DNA from: Marinifilum flexuosum
GTDB taxonomy: Bacteria > Bacteroidota > Bacteroidia > Bacteroidales > Marinifilaceae
DNA length: 64,000 nt
NCBI RefSeq assembly: GCF_003610555.1
Contig: NZ_RAPQ01000010.1
Span: 1-64,000, forward strand
Direction of reading: 5' to 3'
The notes beneath the pieces were generated by a model. That model saw only the letters and a program-made list of their open reading frames with translations, did no database searches and had not been told where the DNA came from. A program made the position numbers and the translations under genes. This document shows positions 37,824 through 46,182 of the stretch, one piece after another (positions within the stretch are counted from its first letter, which is position 1; every line of letters starts with the position of its first letter).

Positions 37824-38846
37824 TTATCCTTTAATATTTTCTTGCCATTTCCAAGCCGACAGCAAAGTTTCATCTAATGTACTTTCTGCCTTCCATCCTA
37901 ACTCATTATTTGCATAGGTAGTATCGGCATAAATCTTTTCAATATCTCCTGCTCTACGATCAACAATTTTATGAGGAACTTTTTCTCCCGTTGCTCTTTC
38001 AAAAGATTCTATAATCTCCAATACAGATACTCCGTTTCCAGTACCCACATTAAAATATTCATAGCCATTTTGATTCTTATTCTCCAACAATCGTTCTATT
38101 GCTACAACATGAGCTTTTGCTAAATCCACAACATGAATATAGTCACGAATTGCTGACCCATCAGGAGTATCGTAATCATTACCAAAAACACTCAATTCAG
38201 GTCGAATACCTGCTACAGTTTGCGTTAAGAAGGGAATTAAGTTATTAGGTACTCCCAATGGCAATTCTCCAATTTTTGCAGTTTCGTGTGCCCCAATCGG
38301 ATTAAAATATCTCAATGCAATTCCTTTTAAACTAGAATTGGCATGTACAGTATCGCGAATAATATCTTCACAAATACTTTTGGTATTGCCATATGGCGAT
38401 TCTGCTTCTTTCCTTGGTGTTTGCTCTGTAACGGGAAGTTTATCAGGCTGACCATACACAGTACATGATGAAGAGAATACCAGATTATTCACCTTAAAAT
38501 CATTCATGCATCCCATGATATTCATAAGTGAATTTAGGTTGTTATGGTAATACATCAATGGTTTCTCTACCGATTCACCTACTGCTTTAGAGGCTGCAAA
38601 ATGAATAATCGCTTCTAAATTAGTGTATTCATTAAAAAAGTCTTTTACCTTTTGCTTATCCGTTAAATCAAAATTTTCAAATTTAGGTCGAATGCCTGTA
38701 ATTGCTTCAATCTGGTCCAAAACCTCAATTTTTGAATTTGATAAATTATCAACAATTACAACTTCATAGCCACTATTTTGTAGCTCAACAACAGTATGAG
38801 AACCGATAAAACCAGTACCTCCTGTTACAAGAATTTGCTTCTTCAT
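37824..38846 (-). CDS. galE: UDP-glucose 4-epimerase
   Basis: The 340-residue enzyme interconverts UDP-glucose and UDP-galactose (or their N-acetyl forms) using bound NAD. It shows the Rossmann motif GGTGFIG (residues 9-15), DNLSNS for ribose binding, the serine-rich SSSCTVYG stretch and the catalytic Y152-xxx-K156 pair (SPYGNTK). Its length is normal. It begins 22 bases downstream of a CBM9-like gene, likely in the same minus-strand transcript as two sulfatases. In this setting it may help route galactose- or GalNAc-type sugars released from glycosaminoglycans, or simply serve envelope sugar synthesis. Confidence 0.95.
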   Translation of the reverse strand: MKKQILVTGGTGFIGSHTVVELQNSGYEVVIVDNLSNSKIEVLDQIEAITGIRPKFENFDLTDKQKVKDFFNEYTNLEAIIHFAASKAVGESVEKPLMYYHNNLNSLMNIMGCMNDFKVNNLVFSSSCTVYGQPDKLPVTEQTPRKEAESPYGNTKSICEDIIRDTVHANSSLKGIALRYFNPIGAHETAKIGELPLGVPNNLIPFLTQTVAGIRPELSVFGNDYDTPDGSAIRDYIHVVDLAKAHVVAIERLLENKNQNGYEYFNVGTGNGVSVLEIIESFERATGEKVPHKIVDRRAGDIEKIYADTTYANNELGWKAESTLDETLLSAWKWQENIKG

Positions 38847-38868
38847 TCTTCTTATCTTTTACCTCTTA

Positions 38869-39513
38869 TTATCTTAAAATCAACTTACCAAATGAAGATG
38901 GGATATGAAAGTCCGGATCTTCAGCATCTGGTTTCACCCACGAAATCCATCTTAAATCAGCTTCTTTCTCATCAGCAGGTAATGCCATACAATGACCTCT
39001 ATACAATCCTGCTTCCAAAGTATCATTATTTAATAAGCCTAAGTCTTTTAATGATGATATATCAATGGCTCCCTCAAACACATAACCTTTAGAGTTCTTT
39101 GAAGCTTTTACCTGTAATTTATCTGCTGGCCACTGCCATTCAAAATCAAATTTTCGGTAATAATTAGCCACATAGTCAAGAACTCTTGCGTGAGCATCCA
39201 TTTCCAGGCAGTAATATGGAGTTAATTCCTTATCTCTTCTAAAAAAAATCTCTACTCGATCAGAATCAACAACCTCCATTTTATGATTTTGATCAACGAA
39301 TGTAAGTACATTTTCTTCCTCAACATCGAACCTAAAATAAAAGTTCTTTTCATCATACAAAGCTCTAAAAATCACTGAAGAAGATTCATTATCTTCCCAA
39401 GGATAATTAAAATCTTGATTTATATTAGCCATTTCCCATACAGGGTGCATTTCTCCGCCTGTGATAACCAGACAATCGTTCTTAATTTTATTTACTTTAT
39501 ATGTTTTCATCAT
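38869..39513 (-). CDS. CBM9-like carbohydrate-binding protein, cytoplasmic
   Basis: The 214-residue protein looks like a single carbohydrate-binding module of the family 9 type: W and D residues in GGEMHPVWEMANINQDFNYP, YDEKNFYFRFDVEEENV, DRVEIFFRRD, YCLEMDAHARVLDY, FEGAIDISSL, then a C-terminal RWISWVKPD. It has no signal peptide, which is odd for a module that usually sits on secreted xylanases; stand-alone forms of this kind are frequent in Bacteroidota. It lies between galE and the sulfatase genes, so a role with sugars is plausible. No catalytic residues are evident. Confidence 0.75.
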   Translation of the reverse strand: MMKTYKVNKIKNDCLVITGGEMHPVWEMANINQDFNYPWEDNESSSVIFRALYDEKNFYFRFDVEEENVLTFVDQNHKMEVVDSDRVEIFFRRDKELTPYYCLEMDAHARVLDYVANYYRKFDFEWQWPADKLQVKASKNSKGYVFEGAIDISSLKDLGLLNNDTLEAGLYRGHCMALPADEKEADLRWISWVKPDAEDPDFHIPSSFGKLILR

Positions 39514-39631
39514 TTATAATTTACATAACATTATTTAAATAATGTGATTCTTATTTCTTTTCAAACACAGGAATATCATCAATGAACATGGTCACATTCA
39601 AATAAATACATCCCGTATTAACCTACAATAA

Positions 39632-41227
39632 CTAATTCAAGTAATCAGGCATACTTTTCGGATTCCTGATCCACCTTTCTACTCTGTCATTAATCATGTG
39701 ATACTCCTTATTCTTATCTGTTGGCTGGTAAATGTCTTTCGGAAGATACTTTTTCAAGTTTTCAATTACATTTTTGTATTCTGGATTTCCAGCCAAATTG
39801 GTATGCTCTCCATAATCTTTAAGCTCATCATACAACTCTTCCGAACCATCATTGTAACGAATGTATCTCCAGTTGTCTCGACGGATTGAATGGCTACCAT
39901 AAGTCCATGTACTTACTACAGGATTTTTTCTCTTCACATTCATATCCTGTAGCAAAGGAAGAATATCCTCACCATCCTGTTGTTTGCTCTCCTTTAGTTC
40001 ACACAAACCAGACAAAGTAGGATAAATATCCAACAAACTAACCGCATTTTTATTCACCTGCCCTCCATCTGTCACTCCAGGAACAACCCATAACATTGGA
40101 GCAACTGTGGCCTCGTTCCATATGTTATTTTTACGCCAGTTCATTTTTTCTCCAAAGCACTGTCCATGATCCGACCAAAGTACAATAATGGTATTCTTGC
40201 CATATTTACTCTTGTCTAAAGCATCCAATAGTTTACCCAACTGAGCATCCATGAAAGTGATGGAAGCCAAATATCCTTGTACCAATTGCTTTCTGTAATC
40301 TTCGCCAAGAGTTCTGACAATGTGTTCAGCTCCTGGTTCTGTAATTCCTTCAGCCATAGCTTTTCCGTAAATTGGAATATCTGCAAACTCACCATCAATC
40401 GCTTTTGGCACTTCAATCTCATCCAATGGATACATCTCGAAATATTCACGAGGTGCAGTATATGGCACGTGCGGTCTTAAAAATCCAACTCCCAACATGA
40501 ATGGCTTGTCGTAATCCTTCTGTAATTTTTCAATGGCCCACTCTACATTCAACTCATCGGGCATTTTGCCTTCGGGCAAATATTCTCTATCAATAGGACC
40601 AGCACATAATGAAAAACCAGGAAAATTTGTACGATGCTCTTTATTGTACTTTACAGTTCCTGATCCGCCCATAGGAAAAGGATAAAAATCGGGAGCACCA
40701 TAACGGTTTCCATCTTTAATCAACTTCTCAGTTAAAGCATAAGCTCTTGGTTTTCTCTCATCCCACAACTTCTGATGTTCAAACTTCTCCTCTATCTCCC
40801 AACAGGCATGTCCTTCAATTTTTCCACAAGCCATGGTATGATATCCATTCTTACGCATGTGAACAGGCAATAGGTTCACCTCATTCCAAATGTTCATATT
40901 TCGGGTTCCACTCTTGTTGGTGTAGCATCCTGTTGTAGTTGGAGCCAAAGATGAAAGTACCGCCAAACGCGATGGTGTACACACTGCAACTGAAGCGTGG
41001 GCATTGGTAAAGTATACTCCTCTTTGTGCCAATCGTTCCAGGTTAGGAGTCTTCACATCAGGGTGTCCCTTAGAAACTCCTGTCCAGTCATTCAAGTCAT
41101 CTACCGAGATGAACAAGACGTTGGGCTTACCTGTTTTTTCTTGAGTTTTTGTAGCTTCTCCTCCACAAGATTGTAGCAACAAAGCACCAACTCCTAATAG
41201 TATTGTATTCGTGATTTTTTGAATCAT
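39632..41227 (-). CDS. Sulfatase lipoprotein, iduronate-2-sulfatase-like
   Basis: This 531-residue S1-family sulfatase removes sulfate esters from a sugar. The lipobox LLQSC puts the lipid on C21, so it is probably periplasmic or at the outer membrane. The maturation motif is C83-TPSR, in which the cysteine becomes formylglycine; VDDLND supplies metal-binding aspartates D43 and D44, and the C-terminal metal and substrate part includes LWSDHGQCFGEK and NWRYIRYNDG. The N-terminal pattern (VDDLNDWTGVSKGHPDVKTP, then SVAVCTPSRLAVLSS) recalls iduronate-2-sulfatases, which act on 2-O-sulfated uronic acid. Substrate is inferred from neighbours that degrade chondroitin or dermatan sulfate. Confidence 0.88.
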   Translation of the reverse strand: MIQKITNTILLGVGALLLQSCGGEATKTQEKTGKPNVLFISVDDLNDWTGVSKGHPDVKTPNLERLAQRGVYFTNAHASVAVCTPSRLAVLSSLAPTTTGCYTNKSGTRNMNIWNEVNLLPVHMRKNGYHTMACGKIEGHACWEIEEKFEHQKLWDERKPRAYALTEKLIKDGNRYGAPDFYPFPMGGSGTVKYNKEHRTNFPGFSLCAGPIDREYLPEGKMPDELNVEWAIEKLQKDYDKPFMLGVGFLRPHVPYTAPREYFEMYPLDEIEVPKAIDGEFADIPIYGKAMAEGITEPGAEHIVRTLGEDYRKQLVQGYLASITFMDAQLGKLLDALDKSKYGKNTIIVLWSDHGQCFGEKMNWRKNNIWNEATVAPMLWVVPGVTDGGQVNKNAVSLLDIYPTLSGLCELKESKQQDGEDILPLLQDMNVKRKNPVVSTWTYGSHSIRRDNWRYIRYNDGSEELYDELKDYGEHTNLAGNPEYKNVIENLKKYLPKDIYQPTDKNKEYHMINDRVERWIRNPKSMPDYLN

Positions 41228-41278
41228 TTCCTTCTTCTGATGTTCGAGTAATTTAATTCCAATATTTTAATTCACCAA

Positions 41279-42862
41279 TTATGATTTTGGCAATAGTTTC
41301 GCCCAAGTCTCCTTTTTCCACTCAACTGGTTTTTCCATTTCAATAATCCATTGGTCGAAAGCCGTTTTCAACCTGCTAGTCAACTCTGGTTTTTCATCAG
41401 CAAGATTGTTCTCTTCTCCCGGATCTTGTTTGATATTGAACAATTCATATCTGTCTCCCACAGGGTAATAATGCATCATGTAATCACCTTCCAAAACTGT
41501 TCCTGCCGGGTCTGACAAATACTCACGATACTGACTTGATGGAAATGCAGTCACTTCTTTGCTCCCTTTCACATATTGCTCATAACCAGACCAAAAATCA
41601 AGATTTTTATCACTCCAATGGTAAGCCTGACAACCAGCCCAAAACAATTGTCTCTTTTGCTTGTTTACCTTCTCTCCTTTTATCACGTTCTGCAAATCAA
41701 TCCCATCTACCAAATTGGAAACATCAATACCGCCTGCAGCCAATGCTGTTGGCAAAAGATCCATTGCTGATACATTTTCGGTAATTACTTGCCCTGATTT
41801 GATCAAACCTGGCGCCCAAACAAACATTGGAACATGAATACCTCCCTGGAACATTAGCCCTTTATTGCCTTTAAATGCTCCATTAAGTGGTAGTGGTGAA
41901 TCTACCACTGCACCATTATCACTCACAAATAAAATCATTGTATTTTGATCAAGATTCAGCTCTTTCAATTTTGATACAATCTGCCCAATTCCATCATCAA
42001 CTGCAGCTAAAGTTGCATAGTAATTGTCAACCTCAGAATTACCAGTATCAAATCTTTGATATTTTCTTGGAGCCTGTTCTTCCAATGGAATATGAGGAGC
42101 ATTATACGACAAGAACATGAAGAAAGGATCATTCTGGTTTTCTTCAATGTACTTCAAAGCCTCATCGGTAAACTCATCTGTAATATATCCCTGGGATTTT
42201 ACATGTTCGTAGTTTCTGAACAAGCTGGTTGCATTGTAGTAGTTGCTACCATGGTAGTTGAATCCATAATAGTAATCGAAACCTTTACTCAATGGGTGCT
42301 GATTTTTCACACATCCATAAATGGCATCGCGATGATAATCCCGAGTCTTTTCTACCAAAGAATCTATGGTCAACTCTCCCAGGTGCCATTTTCCAATCAT
42401 AGCAGTCTTGTAACCATTTTCCTGAAAAGTTTCTGACAAGAATTTCTCATCAGGACGAACTCCCGCTTCTGCATCGTAATTGTTATAAATTCCAAAACGC
42501 TGAGTATACTTTCCGGTAAGCAATGCGGCTCTTGATGGAGCACATGTTGTTGAAGCAACAAATGCATTGGTAAACTTTATTCCTTCATTGGCCAATCTCG
42601 AAGTTTGCGGCATGGCTGATTGAGCAGCCTCATAAGCCGCTTCTACCGCTGTAGTATATCGATTTGTTACCTTAGTATTTTTTAACTGATCATGCGTGTA
42701 GGACTCGGAATCAAAGTTCAGCTGACCATATCCCTGATCATCGGTCACAACCAAAATTACATTTGGTTTTTGCAATTTTTCATCTGCTGTTTTACTCGTT
42801 CCTGTTGCGCAAGCACCTAAAACCAAAGGCCACATTGCATGTATAATCTTGTTTAATTTCAC
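41279..42862 (-). CDS. Sulfatase lipoprotein, N-acetylgalactosamine-sulfatase-like
   Basis: The 527-residue S1-family sulfatase has lipobox LGAC (C18), metal-binding DDQGYG near residue 41 and maturation motif C107-APSR in TTCAPSRAALLTGKYTQRFG. FLSYNAPHIPLEEQAP and FVSDNGAVVDSPLPLNGAFK give the substrate-pocket and second metal regions. The general form is that of arylsulfatase A/GALNS-type enzymes that hydrolyse 4- or 6-sulfate on GalNAc. It precedes the iduronate-2-sulfatase-like gene by 51 bases and is divergent from a third sulfatase across 230 bases. The position of sulfate attacked cannot be read with confidence. Confidence 0.87.
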   Translation of the reverse strand: MKLNKIIHAMWPLVLGACATGTSKTADEKLQKPNVILVVTDDQGYGQLNFDSESYTHDQLKNTKVTNRYTTAVEAAYEAAQSAMPQTSRLANEGIKFTNAFVASTTCAPSRAALLTGKYTQRFGIYNNYDAEAGVRPDEKFLSETFQENGYKTAMIGKWHLGELTIDSLVEKTRDYHRDAIYGCVKNQHPLSKGFDYYYGFNYHGSNYYNATSLFRNYEHVKSQGYITDEFTDEALKYIEENQNDPFFMFLSYNAPHIPLEEQAPRKYQRFDTGNSEVDNYYATLAAVDDGIGQIVSKLKELNLDQNTMILFVSDNGAVVDSPLPLNGAFKGNKGLMFQGGIHVPMFVWAPGLIKSGQVITENVSAMDLLPTALAAGGIDVSNLVDGIDLQNVIKGEKVNKQKRQLFWAGCQAYHWSDKNLDFWSGYEQYVKGSKEVTAFPSSQYREYLSDPAGTVLEGDYMMHYYPVGDRYELFNIKQDPGEENNLADEKPELTSRLKTAFDQWIIEMEKPVEWKKETWAKLLPKS

Positions 42863-43092
42863 TTGAGATTTGTTTTTAATGGATTTTTCTCAAAGTTGCT
42901 ATATCCTTCAATCCTACTTGTGCAAAATCATACAAATCAATTCCAATATCATACACCGCTATTGTACACTTCTACTTAATCTGCTTTATTTACAAGTGTT
43001 TCAAATATTGGGACCATTACCAATTATTTATCTTATTTTTAATCATAAGCTTTAATTTCTAATTTTAGTTCTAAATCAACCTAATTCCAAGA
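42863..43092. promoter_or_regulatory. Divergent promoter region between two sulfatase genes
   Basis: The 230 AT-rich bases must hold promoters for transcription in both directions. I could not place -33/-7 elements with confidence, and no strong inverted repeat is visible. Shared control of the two sulfatase transcripts is an inference from the arrangement. Confidence 0.45.
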
Positions 43093-44604
43093 ATGAAAAA
43101 ACTAACAATAAACATATCAAGTTACATAAGCTTGATTGCATGTGCAGGTGCTTTACTATTTAGTGCATGTACAACTTCTGAACAACAAACTCAACCTAAT
43201 ATCATATTATTTCTAGTAGATGACATGGGCTGGACCGACACCTCGGTTCCTTTTGGCAAAACTACAACGCCAAATAATAAATACCAGAAAACACCCAATA
43301 TGGAATTGATGGCTCAGCAGGGCATCAAATTTACCAGTGCCTATGCAGCCAGCCCTGTTTGCTCGCCTACCCGATGCAGCATTCTTACAGGAAAAAATCC
43401 GGCCAGAAGCCAAATCACCAACTGGATTCCCGGACAGGAAAATGATGTTCCTGAATCGGAACAGAAATTATTCATTCCAGATTGGAACATTAACGGATTA
43501 ACAGCTGCAGACATCACCTTCCCAAAAATATTGCAAGAACATGGCTACACTACGGCTCACATTGGGAAAGCTCACTTCGGAAAAACCGGTACTTCAGGTG
43601 CTGATCCCAAACAGTTAGGTTTCGATTACAATATTGCAGGACATCATGCGGGTCATCCGGCTTCCTACTATTATCCATACGGAAAAGAAGACAGCGGATA
43701 CAAGGTTCCCGACATGGAAGAGTTTGCAAAAGACAGTCTCTACCTTACCGATGCCCTAACGGTGAAAGCAACACAGCTAATCGAAAAACTTTCGAATGAG
43801 AAGAAACCGTTTTTCCTGAATTTTGCTCACTACGCCGTTCATACGCCGATTCAGGAGCACAAAGAGCTGGTTCAACAATTTATTCAGGAAGGAAAAACCG
43901 AAGCCGAAGCTAAATATGCTTCCATGGTAGCCAGCATGGATAACAGTTTGGGCGCTGTAATGAACAAACTGAACGAGCTAAAAATTGCTGACAACACCAT
44001 CATCATATTCATGTCGGACAATGGAGGCCTTGTAACCCATGCGGGACATCCAACCACCAATGCTCCCCTTAGCGATGGAAAGGGAACTTGCCGTGAGGGA
44101 GGAATCAGAGTTCCTATGATGGTAAAGTGGGCTGGAAAAGTGAAGCCTGGTACTCAGTGTGACGAACCTGTATGCAGCGACGATTTCTTCCCAACCATTC
44201 TTCAAATGGCAGGAGTTTCTCCTGTAACCTACCTGGAAGCCATTGACGGAAAAGACTTGACACCTCTTCTTACCGGCAAGGGATCCTTTGATCGTCCTGA
44301 AGGTCTTTGTTTTCACTATCCACACTATTGGGCATGGAAAGGCTTAAGAGATATCTATCCAAGTATTAAACCATTTAGCTCCATTAGAATGGGCAAATGG
44401 AAACTTTGCTACGGGTATGAAGACGAAAAGGCAGAACTATTCGATTTGGAAAATGACATCGCAGAGAAACACAATTTGCTTGATGAACATCCTGAAATCG
44501 CTAAAAAACTATGCACACAATTGCGATCATATTTAAAAAGTGTTGATGCACAAACTCCGGTAGATAGGCACAGTGACATGCATTTGGCGTATCCTAAATT
44601 ATAA
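43093..44604 (+). CDS. Sulfatase lipoprotein, arylsulfatase A-like
   Basis: The 503-residue S1-family sulfatase has lipobox LFSAC (C26), metal-binding VDDMGW, and maturation motif C90-SPTR in SPVCSPTRCSILTGKNPARS. FMSDNGGLVTHAGHPTTNAP and the lysine-containing KGTCREGGIRVPMMVKW complete the active site. The closest general type is arylsulfatase A / N-acetylgalactosamine-6-sulfatase. It stands alone on the plus strand between a sulfatase and a DUF4861 gene, both on the minus strand, and is followed by an unusual 22-bp tandem repeat and a long-stem hairpin. The codon composition (more G and C) looks a little less AT-rich than the galE region, but like that of the lyase genes. Confidence 0.88.
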   Translation: MKKLTINISSYISLIACAGALLFSACTTSEQQTQPNIILFLVDDMGWTDTSVPFGKTTTPNNKYQKTPNMELMAQQGIKFTSAYAASPVCSPTRCSILTGKNPARSQITNWIPGQENDVPESEQKLFIPDWNINGLTAADITFPKILQEHGYTTAHIGKAHFGKTGTSGADPKQLGFDYNIAGHHAGHPASYYYPYGKEDSGYKVPDMEEFAKDSLYLTDALTVKATQLIEKLSNEKKPFFLNFAHYAVHTPIQEHKELVQQFIQEGKTEAEAKYASMVASMDNSLGAVMNKLNELKIADNTIIIFMSDNGGLVTHAGHPTTNAPLSDGKGTCREGGIRVPMMVKWAGKVKPGTQCDEPVCSDDFFPTILQMAGVSPVTYLEAIDGKDLTPLLTGKGSFDRPEGLCFHYPHYWAWKGLRDIYPSIKPFSSIRMGKWKLCYGYEDEKAELFDLENDIAEKHNLLDEHPEIAKKLCTQLRSYLKSVDAQTPVDRHSDMHLAYPKL

Positions 44605-44621
44605 AGCTGAAAAATTGCACT

Positions 44622-44687
44622 TTCCGCAACTTTTTGCGAAACCTTCCGCAATTTTTTGCGATAAGTTTCGTAACTTTTTGCGGAAAG
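44622..44687. repeat. Three tandem 22-bp repeats with inverted CGCAA/TTGCG core
   Basis: TTCCGCAACTTTTTGCGAAA-type units occupy 44622-44643, 44644-44665 and 44666-44687 with exact 22-bp spacing. Each contains CGCAA (or CGTAA) facing TTGCG across a T-run, so each can fold into a small hairpin. They start 18 bases after the sulfatase stop codon and are not coding. Confidence 0.75.
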
Positions 44688-44692
44688 ATTAA

Positions 44693-44768
44693 TAAAATCA
44701 AGCCCAAAGCAACCAGCATAATTACAATAAGTACAATTAATTCTTGCGGTGCTTTGGGCTTGATTTTA
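44693..44768. terminator. 19-bp perfect stem with 38-base loop between convergent genes
   Basis: TAAAATCAAGCCCAAAGCA (44693-44711) pairs exactly with TGCTTTGGGCTTGATTTTA (44750-44768). A/T-rich ends give a T-tract in both directions, so it can serve both the plus-strand sulfatase and the minus-strand DUF4861 gene that converge here. A 38-base loop is long for a terminator. Confidence 0.7.
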
Positions 44769-44814
44769 TAGAAACAGATTCATTTATAAATTCAACCTAT
44801 ATCTTCTAATCTTT

Positions 44815-46062
44815 TTAATATGAAATCTGCAAAGAAGCATTCGCTCTTAAAGAAAGATTTTTCATATACTCCTCCATTTCATCTGCTGTTTGAATTCCAT
44901 TTCTTTCCTGATTCCATGAAGCTGCAATATAATATTCAATGAATGAATCTTTTGACTGTATACCAATCAAATGGTTCAGCTCATCCTCCATAAATAGATT
45001 GGATTGCCATTGCTTTGGTACTACAACCCCCAAACCAACTGTAACCTGAGGATACTTCTCATGATTAATTCTTGGATAATCTGTTCCCCAAAGTGAAATG
45101 TATCCTGCTTCTTTATTGATCCTTACGTCAGCACCAATTATTTTTCGCACACCAGTACAGAACTCAGCATTCATTTCTTTGGGTAAGTAAGCCCTGTAAA
45201 TCATCTCACGATGTCCGGCATAAATCATCATCCTTGACAATAATTCTGTATTGCCATCAACACCCATGGTACACATATCAATAACAGAACGAACAGGCCC
45301 ACGCGATCGGATCACTGCATATCGTCCCTTTGTTGCTTTAATATTTTGAGATTCTTTGCCATCCCACATTCTCAATGATCCTACCCCCATGGTGTTCTTC
45401 ACAAACAGAATATCACCACCATACTCATTGGCAATAAACTCATCGTTGGAATACCACTTGGTTGTATCCAACTCAAGACGATAATGCATTTTACCATACA
45501 CATCAATACTGCTTCTATCATCGAAATACATACGGTAGGCAATGTGCTCCGATTCCAATGCCGGACCATGGTGCATGGTTTCCTTATACAAATCGCCACT
45601 CTCACTAAAGATGCTATCCTTAATAATAAAGGGTTTCTTCCCATTTTTTAAGCCCATTTGAGCATGAACACCACTCTCGAAAACATATTTACTTGCAACC
45701 TCCTTACTCACCTTACAGATTTTCACCTTCAAGTTTGAATCTTTTTTGATGTCAAGCTGAAACGAAAGTTCATCTTTATTACCATCCCCATTTAAATCAT
45801 CCAACTGAGAAGGAATTACGGAGTCTGCCAGGCAAACCAAGAGACTGGATTCTGAATCAATCTGCATTTCGGCCTTTAAACCTGAAAGCTTAATCTCCAC
45901 AGGAACCATGATCCGATCTTTATTTAAAGGATTCGAAATGCTCAGCTCCTGCTCGGCTATCATTTCATTTTTTAACGGATTTGAAGAATTTGACACCCCC
46001 TTGCATTGTACCAAACAAATGAGTACAAGAAGGTTGACTAAAGGTAGATTTACTTTTCGCAT
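44815..46062 (-). CDS. DUF4861-family lipoprotein
   Basis: The 415-residue protein has a lipobox (VQC, C20), a beta-rich N-terminal part (about 35-130), and a main domain resembling DUF4861 (about 150-415) with HHGPALESEHIAYRMYFDDR, YGGDILFVKNTMGVGSLRMW, GPVRSVIDM and WGTDYPRINHEKYPQVTVG. Such proteins recur in Bacteroidota polysaccharide loci next to GH88/GH105 hydrolases and polysaccharide lyases. Their activity is not settled to my knowledge; the conserved HH and D/E-rich segments would suit an enzyme acting on sugars. It follows the secreted PL8 lyase gene by 120 bases on the same strand and probably belongs to the chondroitin cluster. The family call is from general pattern, not from a search. 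Confidence 0.65.
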   Translation of the reverse strand: MRKVNLPLVNLLVLICLVQCKGVSNSSNPLKNEMIAEQELSISNPLNKDRIMVPVEIKLSGLKAEMQIDSESSLLVCLADSVIPSQLDDLNGDGNKDELSFQLDIKKDSNLKVKICKVSKEVASKYVFESGVHAQMGLKNGKKPFIIKDSIFSESGDLYKETMHHGPALESEHIAYRMYFDDRSSIDVYGKMHYRLELDTTKWYSNDEFIANEYGGDILFVKNTMGVGSLRMWDGKESQNIKATKGRYAVIRSRGPVRSVIDMCTMGVDGNTELLSRMMIYAGHREMIYRAYLPKEMNAEFCTGVRKIIGADVRINKEAGYISLWGTDYPRINHEKYPQVTVGLGVVVPKQWQSNLFMEDELNHLIGIQSKDSFIEYYIAASWNQERNGIQTADEMEEYMKNLSLRANASLQISY

Positions 46063-46106
46063 AAAGTAATGATAAATGAGAATTATATACTGAATTTTTA
46101 AACAAT

Positions 46107-46154
46107 GAAAGGAGCCAGAAAACTGATGAAATACAGTCTATGCCGGCTCCTTTC
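46107..46154 (-). terminator. Hairpin after the T9SS-exported PL8 lyase gene
   Basis: GAAAGGAGCC and GGCTCCTTTC form a 10-bp stem with a 28-base loop that contains a smaller ACTG/CAGT hairpin. It begins about 30 bases past the lyase stop codon. The following T-tract on the minus strand is weak (ATTGTTTA), so some read-through into the DUF4861 gene is likely. Confidence 0.55.
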
Positions 46155-46182
46155 TTACCCGATACTAATAATTATTAGTCTA

